Assembly (NCBI GenBank): GCA_021234155.1
Contig: JAJEKV010000015.1
Coordinates: 5,959,194 to 6,023,193, forward strand
Source of the DNA: Isoetes taiwanensis
Taxonomy: Eukaryota > Streptophyta > Lycopodiopsida > Isoetales > Isoetaceae
Length of the DNA stretch: 64,000 bases
Direction: 5' to 3'
The notes under the pieces are model-generated. The model was not told the origin of the DNA. It searched no databases and saw nothing but the letters and a program-made list of their open reading frames with translations. The stretch's first letter is position 1, and each line of letters begins with the position of its first letter. The position numbers and the translations under genes were made by a program. Of the stretch, positions 11,449-23,092 are shown piece after piece.

Positions 11449-12940
11449 ACGATATAATGGCCTCAAGACGATACCGCATCAAGACCGGCCATGCGCATTA
11501 TCGCCGCCCCAGCCGACGGTAACGCCGACGATACCCAAGCAAGGACGCCCTAGGGGGCAACTTGCAATGGTGCGCACACTTAGCAATGCGCGCACCTTTA
11601 GACCTTTAACCCATTAAAGGTAGACCAAAGGTCATGGAAATCCTAAACCTAACTGATAGCCTACATAAGGCACCAAACCCTAACTTTCCCTTTTTCGGCC
11701 ACAGACCTTCCGACCTCCGATTACAAGACCGAGGAGTCAATTCCAACTCCCATTTAACCGCCAATCGCCCCATTTTGTCGATCATCCTTCCGATCGCATC
11801 CCAAAGCGTAATCAGAGACATGGACGCTTCGGATCGAGAGGAGTGAACCAGGATCAGGTATTTGATCGATTGAATAGCCTAAACCTTTATTCCAGCCTTC
11901 GAACCAAAGAGGGTTTAGCCTATTAAATCATCCTTAGTAGCCAAGCTGCATCCCGAGATTGACTCTAACTAAAGAACCTAACTCTATGAATTAGATTAGT
12001 TCTTATTACTTATGTTGATATGATGGACGGATGTATTCTGTGGACTCATTGTATTGGGAAGGGGGGTAGAGACTTAAAGCTTAGTAGATGATGCTCCTAG
12101 CTAGTCCCTCTTAGTGCATTACTAGATTTCGCCCCAGGCACAAGAACCCCCCGGTTGTGGGTGAAGGGGCCGACCGGCTTAGAATGAGGTTCGTGGTTAC
12201 GACCCTTGACCGATCCCTCCGGGTGTGTAAGGCCCACCGGGATCGTGAGTGACTAGGTCTAATGGCTTGCCACTGAGTGTGGGTAAGGCATGGGCTCGAC
12301 ACCCGTGGGGTGGAGTTCACCTTCTAGTGGGTTAAGTCGAATAAGGGCAGTGGCCCTCTAGTCACCTTGGGTCAGCATGTAGATCTCTGGAGGGAGTGAT
12401 CCCTACCTGCCCCATCGGGACTGGGGAGATGTAACCCAGGAATAGCCCCTTTGGCTATGCACCCGGCGGGCTACAGTCAGGTCCCAACACTTTTCAACCT
12501 ACTCTGCAAAGTGTGCACAGGAGGGGCGGATGGAGTGGACAACCCTAAGCCATGTTCCTATGCCAGCCCAATCCATTGTCATGATTCTGTCTGCATTGAA
12601 CTCTGGAGACCCAAGCTAGTCAGTCCTTCCCTGGAGTCTGAGCCTTGGGTAGGAACTTCCTTTGTATTGTGCTGATCTTTGTCTATGCAGATATTGATGT
12701 GCCACCCTTCGAGGTGGATATATGATGTTATGTTACCGACGGTGTATGTTTACGCCCGCAGCCTAGGTAGGCCCCCGAGGAAGACGGGGTAAAATGACCC
12801 CTTCACTCTTCCCATCGTGGACTCGGGCGGGCCACGGTGATATGTGGAGGGCCCCTGTATCGATGTGTGGAGCTGGGCAGCGGGGGATGAACTCCTGTTT
12901 GTATATGGTGCGGGCATCGATATGAGTAGGGGACGCCACA
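11449..12940 (+). repeat. element A 5' LTR
   Basis: Pairs with 20222-21707 over its length. It ends GGGGACGCCACA. The 5' edge is degenerate: the expected TGTGGCGTCCA is not there. Confidence 0.85.
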
Positions 12941-12941
12941 A

Positions 12942-12953
12942 TGGTATCGAGCG
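12942..12953 (+). other. element A primer binding site (tRNA-iMet)
   Basis: TGGTATCGAGCG directly follows the LTR. It is a near match to TGGTATCAGAGC, the complement of the plant initiator-Met tRNA 3' end. Confidence 0.75.
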
Positions 12954-13147
12954 ATGTTCTTGGAGACCAAGAGCAAAGCACTCGACCATGCTCCCAGAGT
13001 ACTAACTTGATAGGATCCTCAAGCCTCGAAAAGTGGGAAAAATTTTTCTCATTTTTGGTAGTTTATGCTAAGCTAGTAACAGTTAAGTAAATTGGAACTT
13101 AATAAGACTAAAAAGAATGAGCCAAAACCTCCTCGGGGCTCAAGGTG

Positions 13148-13395
13148 GTCTCCATTACCGCTTGGTCAAAGAACTAAACTTTAGTTTTTGAGCGAGGCTA
13201 AGTCGCGGAGACATCGAGCCAAGATCACTCAAACTTGATGAATTTGAGAAAAGTAATATGGTAAGGCTAGTTCCAAGATAGGAATTAGTTAGAATAGCAT
13301 GTTTAAATTACTTAAATTACTTAAAATGTGCAAGATCTCACAGCTACCGGTCAAAGAACTAAACTTTAGTTTTGAGCGGTGGCGCTACCGTGAGA
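13148..13395 (+). promoter_or_regulatory. element A leader: two nested inverted-repeat elements
   Basis: Element 1 has outer arms GTCTCC (13148-13153) and GGAGAC (13207-13212) around the palindrome AACTAAACTTTAGTT (13172-13186). Element 2 has outer arms TCTCAC (13336-13341) and GTGAGA (13390-13395) around the same palindrome (13357-13371). TATA-like sequences follow at 13578-13590 and 13795-13803 (CTATATATAG). The arrangement matches the two modules in element C. Confidence 0.6.
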
Positions 13396-14046
13396 CCTCC
13401 AAACTTTGAACCTCCATAACTTGAGCTACATAGCTCCAAATCACCTGAAATTTGTTGCAATAGGACCGTTAGACAGCCTAGAATCCATTTATGACCTCAA
13501 ATTAGGCTAGAAATGTCAAACCCCAGCCAATGACCAAAATTGCTCAAACCCTTGAATTGTTTTTCCAAACTGTGGTTTGTTTGTAAATAGAAGCATACCC
13601 CATTAGTAGCTCGCAAGTATTGCTTTCGGCTCGAAGCTGATGCCTTACTCCTAGATAGAAGTGCTCAAGAACACCCCTTTGTAAAGTCATCTAGACCTCA
13701 GCATAGCAACCCAAGTCCAACTGTTGGTACATCACCTCTGCTCATGCCCAAGGCATAAACCTTGACCTAATTTTGTGTCCTTCTAATAGAGTTTGACTAT
13801 ATATAGCCACATTGACACTCCCTATTGCCAGAATACCTAGAAAGGAGCTAGAGTCTAGAGCTACCCAAGTCACTCCATGTGTAGACATTCGACTCCTCCA
13901 AACCAACTATGCTAGGACCTTAGAGTATCTCTCAAACATCATGGAGGTTTTGCAAAACAAACCTCGTTTCATGCCATACCACATGTCCTAATGTCCATAG
14001 ACTTGTAGATTATAGATATGTCTTCAGTAATGCTGCTCGAGCCATC

Positions 14047-14571
14047 TTGCTTGCTTATAGAGCCCGAATTGTTGTAGGAGAGCCTTCAAGTAGACCCTTA
14101 CATTCTAGGATATACGAGCGTTGTTCTCTCAAGCACTGTGGACGAGCCACCAAGAGCGAGAGGCGCAACTTCTTGAAGACATCAAGGTCCCAACCGATGT
14201 ACAGACAGATAAGGAGAGGAGACCGAAAAGGCAGACCCAAGAGAGGGAAGCACAACGACAAACACCTCAACCGACAAACGAGTAGAACAGGACACCACCA
14301 ACCTATCATCAATCTTCATCAAATGGGAAGGATATTTGGTAACCAGTGGCATCAAGAATTTTCTAGATGTGATGAGTTTCAAATGGAAGAACGCAAGGCA
14401 ACAAAATACAGTGCGGGGAAGGCGTTAGACATCGATGCCGCATTAGCATCACGAGGTAGGGCCGAGGGCATAATCTTCCGTCGAGGAGAGAAGTCATGGC
14501 GACCACGAGAGCATATAGAAACCGGAGGGAAGACCACCACGACCTTGCAGCCCAGCAGCCTCAAAGCTTAA
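14047..14571 (+). CDS. basic 174-residue ORF of element A
   Basis: Longest plus frame in A. It is rich in Arg, Lys, Gln and Ser (for example RRGDRKGRPKRGKHNDKHLN) and follows the TATA-like CTATATATAG at 13795 by ~250 bp. No known domain is seen. It sits where elements of this group carry gag or accessory ORFs, so it may be a decayed gag-like or accessory protein, or simply an open stretch in purine-rich DNA. Confidence 0.25.
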   Translation: MLAYRARIVVGEPSSRPLHSRIYERCSLKHCGRATKSERRNFLKTSRSQPMYRQIRRGDRKGRPKRGKHNDKHLNRQTSRTGHHQPIINLHQMGRIFGNQWHQEFSRCDEFQMEERKATKYSAGKALDIDAALASRGRAEGIIFRRGEKSWRPREHIETGGKTTTTLQPSSLKA

Positions 14572-17500
14572 TGTCATGAAACATCAACAACAGGAGCAAC
14601 CAAACTAGGCAATCACAAAGCACCCACGGCGACCAAGACGAAGTTTCCAGCTCCCCTTGCACCAAATAGGAGAACTTTCATCGGTTCCAAAAGTAGGAGA
14701 CCATGAGAGGGAGGAGACGATATCAAGGAGGAGAATATCCCACTCGAACAAGAATTCCCACCGTAAAACACCTAGAAACCAAAGGAAGGGCGAATCTTTA
14801 CTACGCCAGCCAAGGAGTCCGAGACTCGAATGGATGGGACCCAAGGGACGGAGGAGACAACCTAGCCGGCCAGGTACAAATCACCAAAGGCAAACCGTAA
14901 AGGAGCTATGATAGGTGCAATGGAGATGATCACACTCCCAGGCACAAGAGAGGCACCTTGGAATGGAGCAAAGCCCAAGCAACAGGAGCCGCACTCAGAA
15001 ATTCAACCTGCGGAGGAATGACAATGCCTGCCTACCGACCACGATCTCAGAGCTTCGAAGAAATTCAAGAATGCCCGACTGCAACAGCCAGGTGATCCTA
15101 CTCAAGCGATCAACAAGACCAAGACAACGGCAACCTTGCAACGACACACCGCATGTAGGGACGTTGAGCGGTCACCGCATTCCTCACGACGAATATACAC
15201 ATTAAGGAGGAGCATCTTTCTCAAGGGATCACATCGACGAACACTCTTCGCAACTGGCCTGACGAGCTCGGATCAGACATGAAGCTCAACAATAGTAGCA
15301 ACATCTCAAGGAATCCCGGAGTCAACCAGAACGAAGAAGACGCAGCAAAACCGAAGAATCAAACGCGATAGGAGGAGGGGAAACCCTAAAGGAGTATAAA
15401 CATTTAAGTAGATCTTTGTAATTGTTTTGGAAAAGTGGATGAATTAAAATCCCAATGTAAATGCGAGATATGTCTATTGTATATCTCGGCGCCACAGATA
15501 TAGTGGGAAACATGAGTTTACAGTCAGGTTTTATGGATTTAGCGCGTAGATCAGGAAGCTCCTCCTTCACTTCGACTACCAAATGAGGAAGCAAGGAAAC
15601 ACAACTATAGCCCAAGATCCAAATGGAAGAGCAAGTACGAGGGAGAAATGACCAGAGGCCAAGACACTTCGGAAGTGCCCCTCAAGTAGAAGACCGCCGC
15701 CCACCCAATGTCAGAATAAGAGACAACACCGTCATGTCAAGATCATCGGGCCACAGCACTGTGACATCGTCGTGGGCGCAACACTACCTCTTGTGGCAGC
15801 GCAACACTTGACTAACTTGACACGAGTGGCCTCAACAATAGAAGGAGGAACGACCCAACATCAACGAGCCAACTAAGAAGGCAACATCTCGACGACCATA
15901 ATTCCACCTTGTGGTAATATAGGGTGATGCGCTATGACACACGTATTAGATGGAGATGCACTTACGAAACGCACCGCGACGAGGGAGATATGCCTTCAAC
16001 AACTAGGTGATGGCTTTGTCGTACTCCTACCAAGAATTAGAAGAGAAGAAGCCGATCAGATCTCGACATGTGGGACATCAAACGCCCAAGGCGTAATACA
16101 TTCACACCTTAATGACAAGGATAGCAACTGAAGCAACTTCGGCAAAAAGAGAGTTCAAGATAATAGCCAGGCTATTCAACGACAAGAGTATATCTAAGGC
16201 AGGTACTTCTTCAACTCAAGGGTCAACCTGCGCGGATATAAGGATCCATCATTCTGACAACCTACCCAGCAGAGAGGAGAGCCATGATGCTTTACTTGCC
16301 AGAGAGACCGACATGCATAGAGGGACAAAGGTCAGGAACTGAAAGCTGGAGAAGTGCTAGCAACCGACTTCTTCCACGAGCTCCCTAGAGGCAACAGGAG
16401 GATCAAAACTGACGAGCACAATCAAAGCCACCGGAAGGTACCTCAAGACAAGAAGACGACATAGTGGAACGTGACAACGTCCAAGCCATGTGATCGAGGG
16501 GATCAAACAAGGAAGTTTGGAAGCTCGATGGAGAAGCAACTAGGCGAGGCGAGCCGATGACTTGCACGTGGACTTGCATGCAACTTGGTGAACCCAAGGA
16601 TGGACGATTCAAAGAACAACTGCAGAAGAGAACAACTCCAGAGGAGTATAGCCAAAGGAATCGCGCACAGCCTCAAGAGACGCCTTCAAATAGCTTCGAG
16701 TATCATGAAGGGGGGGATAATTACCGCCCGAGAACAGGATCAGGAAGCTGTAATCGAAATGTTGAAGCATCAACCACCAGCACACCTTTAGTTAGAATGT
16801 GATCCAAAGCGTGTTGTGCCATAGCCGACAAACATCGGAGGACCCAAGTACATCAACAAGTTACCCTGAGTACGAAATGACGACGACAAATAGGAGGATA
16901 TGGATCGCCAGAGACCATTGCACCGAGGAGGAACACCGATGACATTGCTAAGGAATAGGTGTGCAACCCTGAGGGAGCCACAAGGGGACCTAATAGCTTA
17001 GTAGTAATTGTAATTATGTAAGCTATATGTTTTGCATGTATAGTTCCCCTGTTATTCCTTCCTCCCATAGCATAACGGATCAAAAGAAGAGATGTCGTGC
17101 AATTTGGGGGTGAAGCAATCCACATCCTCAACACTCTTGGGCAACACGATAGCGACAAGAGGACTCGGCGTATGAGACATCGATGGAGTCGAAGAAACAA
17201 TATCGGATATAGAGTCGTTAGGCTGCCAAGACAAAGAGTTCAAGATGAAAAACCTTTTTTTTTCAGCGCCACCTTCGAGCTTTTGAAAAGAGGCATGGAA
17301 GATTTCAAGTGATCAACTACACCAGCAAGCCACCAAAGCAATGAGAGGCTTCTAACGAACAAAGTCAACCTCTACATCAAAGAGGATCCACCGTCAAGGA
17401 GGCCTCAAGTATCGAGCGATTCGGAAGAACGCGTTACCTTGCTATTTCAAGCAGTAACGAAAGTGGATGCGCTTCTAGCAAGCTCAAGGCCATGGGGCCT

Positions 17501-17995
17501 AGTAGGTTAAATGTAGGGATGGTAACATCCATATTGGGATTAGAAGGCATTGTTAGACATTCTCGCCGAAAGGATTGCCCCAATATTGAGCTAAGCGTCA
17601 AATATTGGGAAGGAAACGCATAGGAGTAACTAAAATTATACACGATTGTTAACAGACATCCAACATATTGAAACCACTTAGTGAGATTGATCACCTCGCT
17701 AAGAAGGAATCATTACTAGGATAATTGTTGACCATGTATAAATCTAGTACCTCCAAAAGAATAATCCAACCGAAAGAAAAGAAGTAATCTAACAAGTCCG
17801 GCCAACTTGTTACGACGACATCAATTCGATTGGTAGGAATATTCCAAGAATTTAAATAACTAAGAAAGGGGGAATCTCTAGAATATAAAAGAAATAGTAC
17901 ATGTAAGATACATCTAAAATAACAATTATAGTAATCAAATAGTCTTTTGAGACAAAAGGAATTGTCATGATGACAAAACCTTGTGGTTTAGAATC

Positions 17996-18141
17996 GTTCT
18001 AACTAAGTAGGTAACCCATAACTATATTGAAATAAATGATAACATAATATGTGCATCCATCTTAGATGGTTCTAACTAAGTAGGTAACCCATAACTATAT
18101 TGAAATAAATGATAACATAATATGTGCATCCATCTTAGATG
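17996..18141 (+). repeat. perfect 73-bp tandem duplication
   Basis: 17996-18068 and 18069-18141 appear identical (starting GTTCTAACTAAGTAGGTAAC, ending CATCTTAGATG). Perfect identity inside a decayed element implies a recent event or an assembly duplication. Confidence 0.9.
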
Positions 18142-19040
18142 ATTATATATGTCAGCTAAGGCTAGTAAATTAATGCGCTAAGTAAGAAGCGATAACCTCT
18201 TAAGGGAGAGAATAGATATGACGTTGTGTACAACGTCATTAAAGGAGTGCAGGACCATTTTCTTTTCGAGAAAGAAGAAAGTGGGAGGGCTCAATCTTAT
18301 GATTGAACGTATTTGCATCAAATTGACCGGCCCCAGAATAGAGTTCACTCCGGCAATGGGTCAAGAGAATAGAGCGTAAGCTAGATAGATACCTTAGTGC
18401 TCGGTGGCCTTCAACATGCGAGACCGGCGTAGTAGCTAACTACACCAAGGAATGGAGCAAAACTATGGGAGCAACGAACGACCAAGTCATCTCCAAATTA
18501 CTCGACGCTCAATGGGTGGATGCATTCTAGCCTTAGGTAAGGCGTGTGCATGCATTATAAGCTTTAATGTATCTTATAAATAAGTTACATATAGATCCTA
18601 ATAATTGCATAGAAATTATACCGAAATAAGTTAAATAACAACGATGATGGAGGTAGCATGTTAATTAATCCTTCGCAAGGATGAAATTCCTTCCAAGGAT
18701 AGCTATATGACCTCGGGGTCCTTATAAATATAAATAGAAAATAGAATTCGGATATACTTAAGTGCATCTTAGGGATATACTTCCAAGGGTAATGCAAGAC
18801 CCAAGGAAGAGAATAAGAAGCACATCTAATTCTTGTGTATGATAATTAAAACCTTCTCTATGTAACAATAGGTCTAAAATCAGGGTTATTGTTTAAATAA
18901 TCGCGATCTAAAAGTAATTAAATATTGTAAAGCTTAGAGTAAATATAATTGTACTATCGGAAGTAATGCATCCGATACTATGATAATATTAATTCATAAA
19001 TATTACCTTAGGGTAATTATGTTAATCACGTGCATTAAAG

Positions 19041-19621
19041 GAGCCAGCAAAAATCGGCTCAGGCATGTCGATTTGTGTTTAGATTAGTTATATGTGTAGT
19101 TAAGATTAATCTACGCATGCAGCCTATGCTAGGTATGGGTTGCATGCGTATTTACCGATGATGGGACCACTACGGTGATCTCTAGGACGTGGTGTAATGT
19201 CAATGTAGGCATGACCGCGGTGCCGCTTGCAAAGTCTACTTCTGTCCCACGGAAGTAGACGACCTCGAGAGAAAGGAGGTCATTGAGGAATGCATCGATA
19301 GGAAAAGCACCTCTAGCCCCATATATGCTTTGATAGGAGGAACCTGGCCTTCACGCCCCATATACGGGAAGGACCTATCCTCCACGCTGGGCAACTAAAG
19401 GTGTAGGCATGAGCGGCATATAGGCATGATAGGGCGTTGTCTCCACGGCCACGATGGAAGAATCATCCTCTTCCTATGCCGGGAGATTACCCATGCATTC
19501 ATGTAGATAGGTGGGGTGGTCACCATATAACCAAAATTTTATTAATAATTAAAATGGTAATAACGTAGTGTCGACCTGCAGGCCAATAGAGCGCTTCGGA
19601 GGGCAAGGAGGTCGAGCTACG
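19041..19621 (+). other. element A 3' region shared with B and C
   Basis: Matches the reverse complement of 23380-23950 and 40130-40690. It contains the hairpin GTCTACTTC (19234-19242) / GAAGTAGAC (19252-19260), extendable to 12 pairs with a wobble and a 3-nt loop. Confidence 0.75.
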
Positions 19622-20120
19622 AAGACTTGCAACACAAATTTTGTTATAATGTGTTGCAAGTGTAAATTTTGTATGAAATTGATAAACTTTGATAAACTTA
19701 AATGTTGTATTAAGTAAGGTTAATAATTACATTGCGTGGATTAAGTTATGAAGTGATAAGTTAATTGGATAATGAAATAGTACAGTAATGTCTTAAACAT
19801 TACCTTAGAGTAATTCTAATAATTAAAATAGTAAGTATGTAATTATAGATATTGTAAAATCAATGCAGGATTTTAAGGTGCGAAGACTTGCAACACAAAT
19901 TTTGTTGGAATGTGTTGCAAGGAATGAAGAGTACCTTAAATAATAATTATATATGAAAGTGTTAAATTGTGATAAACTAAATGTTGTGATAACGGAGACT
20001 AATAAGTACCTTGTTTTAATAGAAGTTACGAATTGACAAGTTATTTGATAATGTAATGGCGTAATAATGATTTAAAAATATTACCTTAAGATAATCTTAA
20101 TAAATGTGTAAGTATTATAG
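19622..20120 (+). repeat. ~262-bp tandem duplication with hairpins in A's 3' region
   Basis: Two copies begin at about 19622 and 19883. Each starts with the inverted repeat CTTGCAACACA/TGTGTTGCAAG (19626-19636 with 19650-19660; 19887-19897 with 19911-19921). B and C have one copy each, so the duplication is specific to A. Confidence 0.8.
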
Positions 20121-20164
20121 TAGTATATCGTATGCATCAGGTTGATTGCAGGTTAAGAAGATCC

Positions 20165-20221
20165 CAAGGTGGGGAGACTCACGATCTGCCGCCGGACAAC
20201 ATCAATCCAAGGTGGGGAGAA
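20165..20221 (+). other. element A twin polypurine tracts
   Basis: AAGGTGGGGAGAC near 20167 and AAGGTGGGGAGAA ending at 20221, directly before the 3' LTR. The second is the expected plus-strand primer. Confidence 0.8.
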
Positions 20222-21707
20222 TGTGGCGTCCAAAGACGATATACGGTCTCAAGGCGTATACCGCATCGCACCGCCACGCAGCATTACCGTCGATCCCAAA
20301 TGTCGCGGTAATGCCGGACGCGATACCCAAGCAAGGGCGCCCTAGGGGGCAACTTGCAATGGTGCACACTTAGCAATGCGCACCTTTAGACCTTTAACCC
20401 ATTAAAGGTAGACCAAAGGTCATGGAAACCCTAAACCTAAGCCGATAGCCTACATAAGGCACCAAACCCTAACTTTCCCTTTTAGGCCACGCACCTTGAC
20501 CTCCAGGTCGCAAGACTGAGGAGTCAATTCCAACTCCCCACGAACCGCCGGTCGCCCCATCTTGTCGGATCATCCTTCCGGACCGCATCCCGGCGTAAGC
20601 GTAGACATGGACGCCGGATCGAGAGGAGGAACCGAGGATCGTATTTGATCGATTGAATAGCCTAAACCTTATTCCAGCCTTGAAATTTAGGTTTAGCCTA
20701 TTAAATCATCCTTAGTAGCCAAGCAGATCCCGAGATTGACTCTAACTAAAGAACCTAACTCTATGAATTAGATTAGTTCTTATTACTTATGTTGATATGA
20801 TGGGACGGATGTATTCGTGGACTCATTGTATTGGGAAGGGGGTAGAGACTTAAAGCTTAGTAGATGATGCTCCTAGCTAGTCCCTCTTAGTGCATTACTA
20901 GATTCCCGCCTGTGCACAAGAACCCCTGGGTTGTGGGTGAAGGGGCCGGCCCGGCTTAGAATGAGGTTCGTGTTTCGACCCTTGACCGATCCCTCCGGTG
21001 TGTAAGGCCTACCAGGGGGATCCGAGTGACTAGGTCTAATGGCTTGCCACGAGTGTGGGTAAGGCATGGGCTCGACACAGGTGGGGTGGAGTTCACCTTC
21101 TAGTGGGTTAAGTCGAATAAGGGCAGTGGCCCTCTAGTCACCTTGGGTCAGCATGTAGATCTCTGGAGGGAGTGATCCCTACCTGCCCCATTGGGACTGG
21201 GGAGATGTAACCCAGGAATAGCCCCTTTGGCTATGCACCCTGGCTGATTAGGTTCCAACACTTTTCAACCTACTCACGCAAAGTGTGCTTGGGGAGGGGC
21301 GGATGGAGTGGACAACCCTAAGCCATGTTCCTATGCCAGCCCAATCCATTGTCATGATTACATGCGCATTGAACTCGGAGACCCAAGCTAGTCGGTCCTT
21401 CCCGGAGTCCGAGCCTTGGGTAGGAACTTCCTTTGTATTGTGCTGATCTTTGTCTATCACAGATATTGATGTGCCACCCTTCGAGGTGGATATATGATGT
21501 TATGTTACTGACGTGTATGTTTACGCTTCCGCAGCTAGGTAGGCCCTGAGGAAGATGGGGTAAAATGACCCCTTCACTCTTCCCACTGTGGACTCGGGCG
21601 GTCCATGTTGATATGTGGAGGGCCCCCGTATCGATGTGGAGCTGGTGCGGGGATGAACTCCTGTTTGTATACGGTGCGGGCATCGTATATGAGTAGGGGA
21701 CGTCACA
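20222..21707 (+). repeat. element A 3' LTR
   Basis: Begins TGTGGCGTCC and ends GGGGACGTCACA. Many differences from the 5' copy fall at CTG/CAG sites. Confidence 0.9.
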
Positions 21708-23039
21708 AAGGGTGGTACATCAACATTTGCATAGACAAGGATCATCACAAAACATATGGGTTCCTACCCAAGGCTCAGACTCGAAGGAATGACTGACGGC
21801 TTGGGTCTCCAAAGTTCCTTGCAGACAGAATTTATGGCAATGGATTTGGCTGGCATAAGAACATGGCTTAGGGTTGTTCACTCCATCCGCCCCTCCTGTG
21901 CACACTTTGCAGAGTAGGTTGAAAAGTGTTGGGACCTGACTGTAGCCCCCCGGATGTATAGTCAAAGGTGCTATTCCTGGGTTGCATCTCCCCAGTTCCG
22001 ATGGGGCAGGTAGGGATCACTCCCTCCAGAGGTCTACATGCTGACTCAAGGTGACTAGAGGGCCACTGCCCTTATTCGACTGAACCCACTGGAAAGTGAA
22101 CACCACTCAACGGGTGTCGAGCCCATGCCTTGCCCGCACTCAGTGGCAAGCCATTAGACCTAGTCACAATGATCCCCGGTAGGCCTTACACACCAGAGGG
22201 ATCATTCAGGAGTCAAAACACGGACCTCCTTCTTAGCCAGTCTGGCCCCTTCACCCACAACCAGGTGTGGATCTTGTACACAGGCCGAATCTACAGTGTG
22301 CTAGAGAGGCTAATCTAGGAGCATCAACTACCTAGCTTTGGGGTCTTTACCCCCCTTCCCAATATAAGGAGTTCACAGAGATATATCATCCATATACATC
22401 ACAGAAGAACTAAAGAACTAAATCTAATCTATATCATAGAGTTAGGTTCTTTAGTTAGTGTCTGGTATCTGAGAATCTAAATGGCTGCTATGGGCAATTT
22501 AATAGGCTAAACCTACTGATACAATGACTGGAAGACAGTTTAGGCTATTAAATTGACTAAATACCTGATCCTTTTGTTGCTCCTCCTAACCTGAGTTCGA
22601 CCATCCTGCTGAATTGCTTAAAGATGGAGCCAACAAGGAAAACTAATGGTGCAATTCGCTCAGACAGAGTCTGGGAGGCAGTTTTGACCCCCGAGCAAGC
22701 AAAACAAAGCTCTAAAACCCTATGGACGAAAATAGCAAGTTAGGGTTTCTCCTACCTAAATAGACAAGGGGTTAGGGCTAGGGTTTCCAATTATCCCTTT
22801 AAGCATGTGGGATAATTGGGTATGGCCCACTTGCCTTTAATGGCTGGAAAATGTGCACCTTGATAAATGTGCACATTGGTAAATGTGCACATTAATAAAT
22901 GCACATACCTTGCAAGTTGCCCCCTAGGGGCTACCCACCTAGCTACACGTCGGCGTACACGTCAGTCGGGGTGGCGTGTATGCGTGACGAGGCAGTACAG
23001 TATACGTCCTGGGACCGTATACTGTGCTGGAACGTCACA
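21708..23039 (-). repeat. element B 3' LTR, inner part
   Basis: Reverse complement of the A and C LTRs. It ends at AACGTCACA (the LTR start read on the minus strand). With 11220-11448 it makes an LTR of about 1.56 kb. Confidence 0.9.
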
Positions 23040-23092
23040 TTCTCCCCACCTTGAAATAATGCTGTCCGCAGCATCGTGGATCTCCCCACCTT
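23040..23092 (-). other. element B twin polypurine tracts and hairpin
   Basis: Complement of AAGGTGGGGAGAA at 23040-23052 and a second tract at 23081-23092. Between them is the hairpin ATGCTG (23059-23064), loop TCCG, CAGCAT (23069-23074). Confidence 0.8.

Larger units (their letters stand above)
13400..19040 (+). other. element A interior without recognisable pol
   Basis: Frames are short. 14000-17400 is purine-rich, with basic (Lys/Arg/Gln) peptides in several frames. 17400-19040 is AT-rich. There is no FFDD-type RT box, no HHCC or DDE integrase and no CCHC knuckle. Confidence 0.6.
11449..21707 (+). mobile_element. element A: pol-less LTR retrotransposon (LARD-like), nested in B
   Basis: It has two plus-oriented LTRs (11449-12940 and 20222-21707), an initiator-Met primer site (12942), twin polypurine tracts (ending 20221) and ~7.3 kb of interior. 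The interior shows no reverse transcriptase, RNase H, integrase or clear gag motif in any frame. The last ~1.2 kb of interior matches the 3' regions of B and C. This is the profile of a large non-autonomous retrotransposon derivative that depends on B/C-type enzymes. The first ~11 bp of its 5' LTR are missing or altered and no clean target duplication is seen. Confidence 0.8.
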
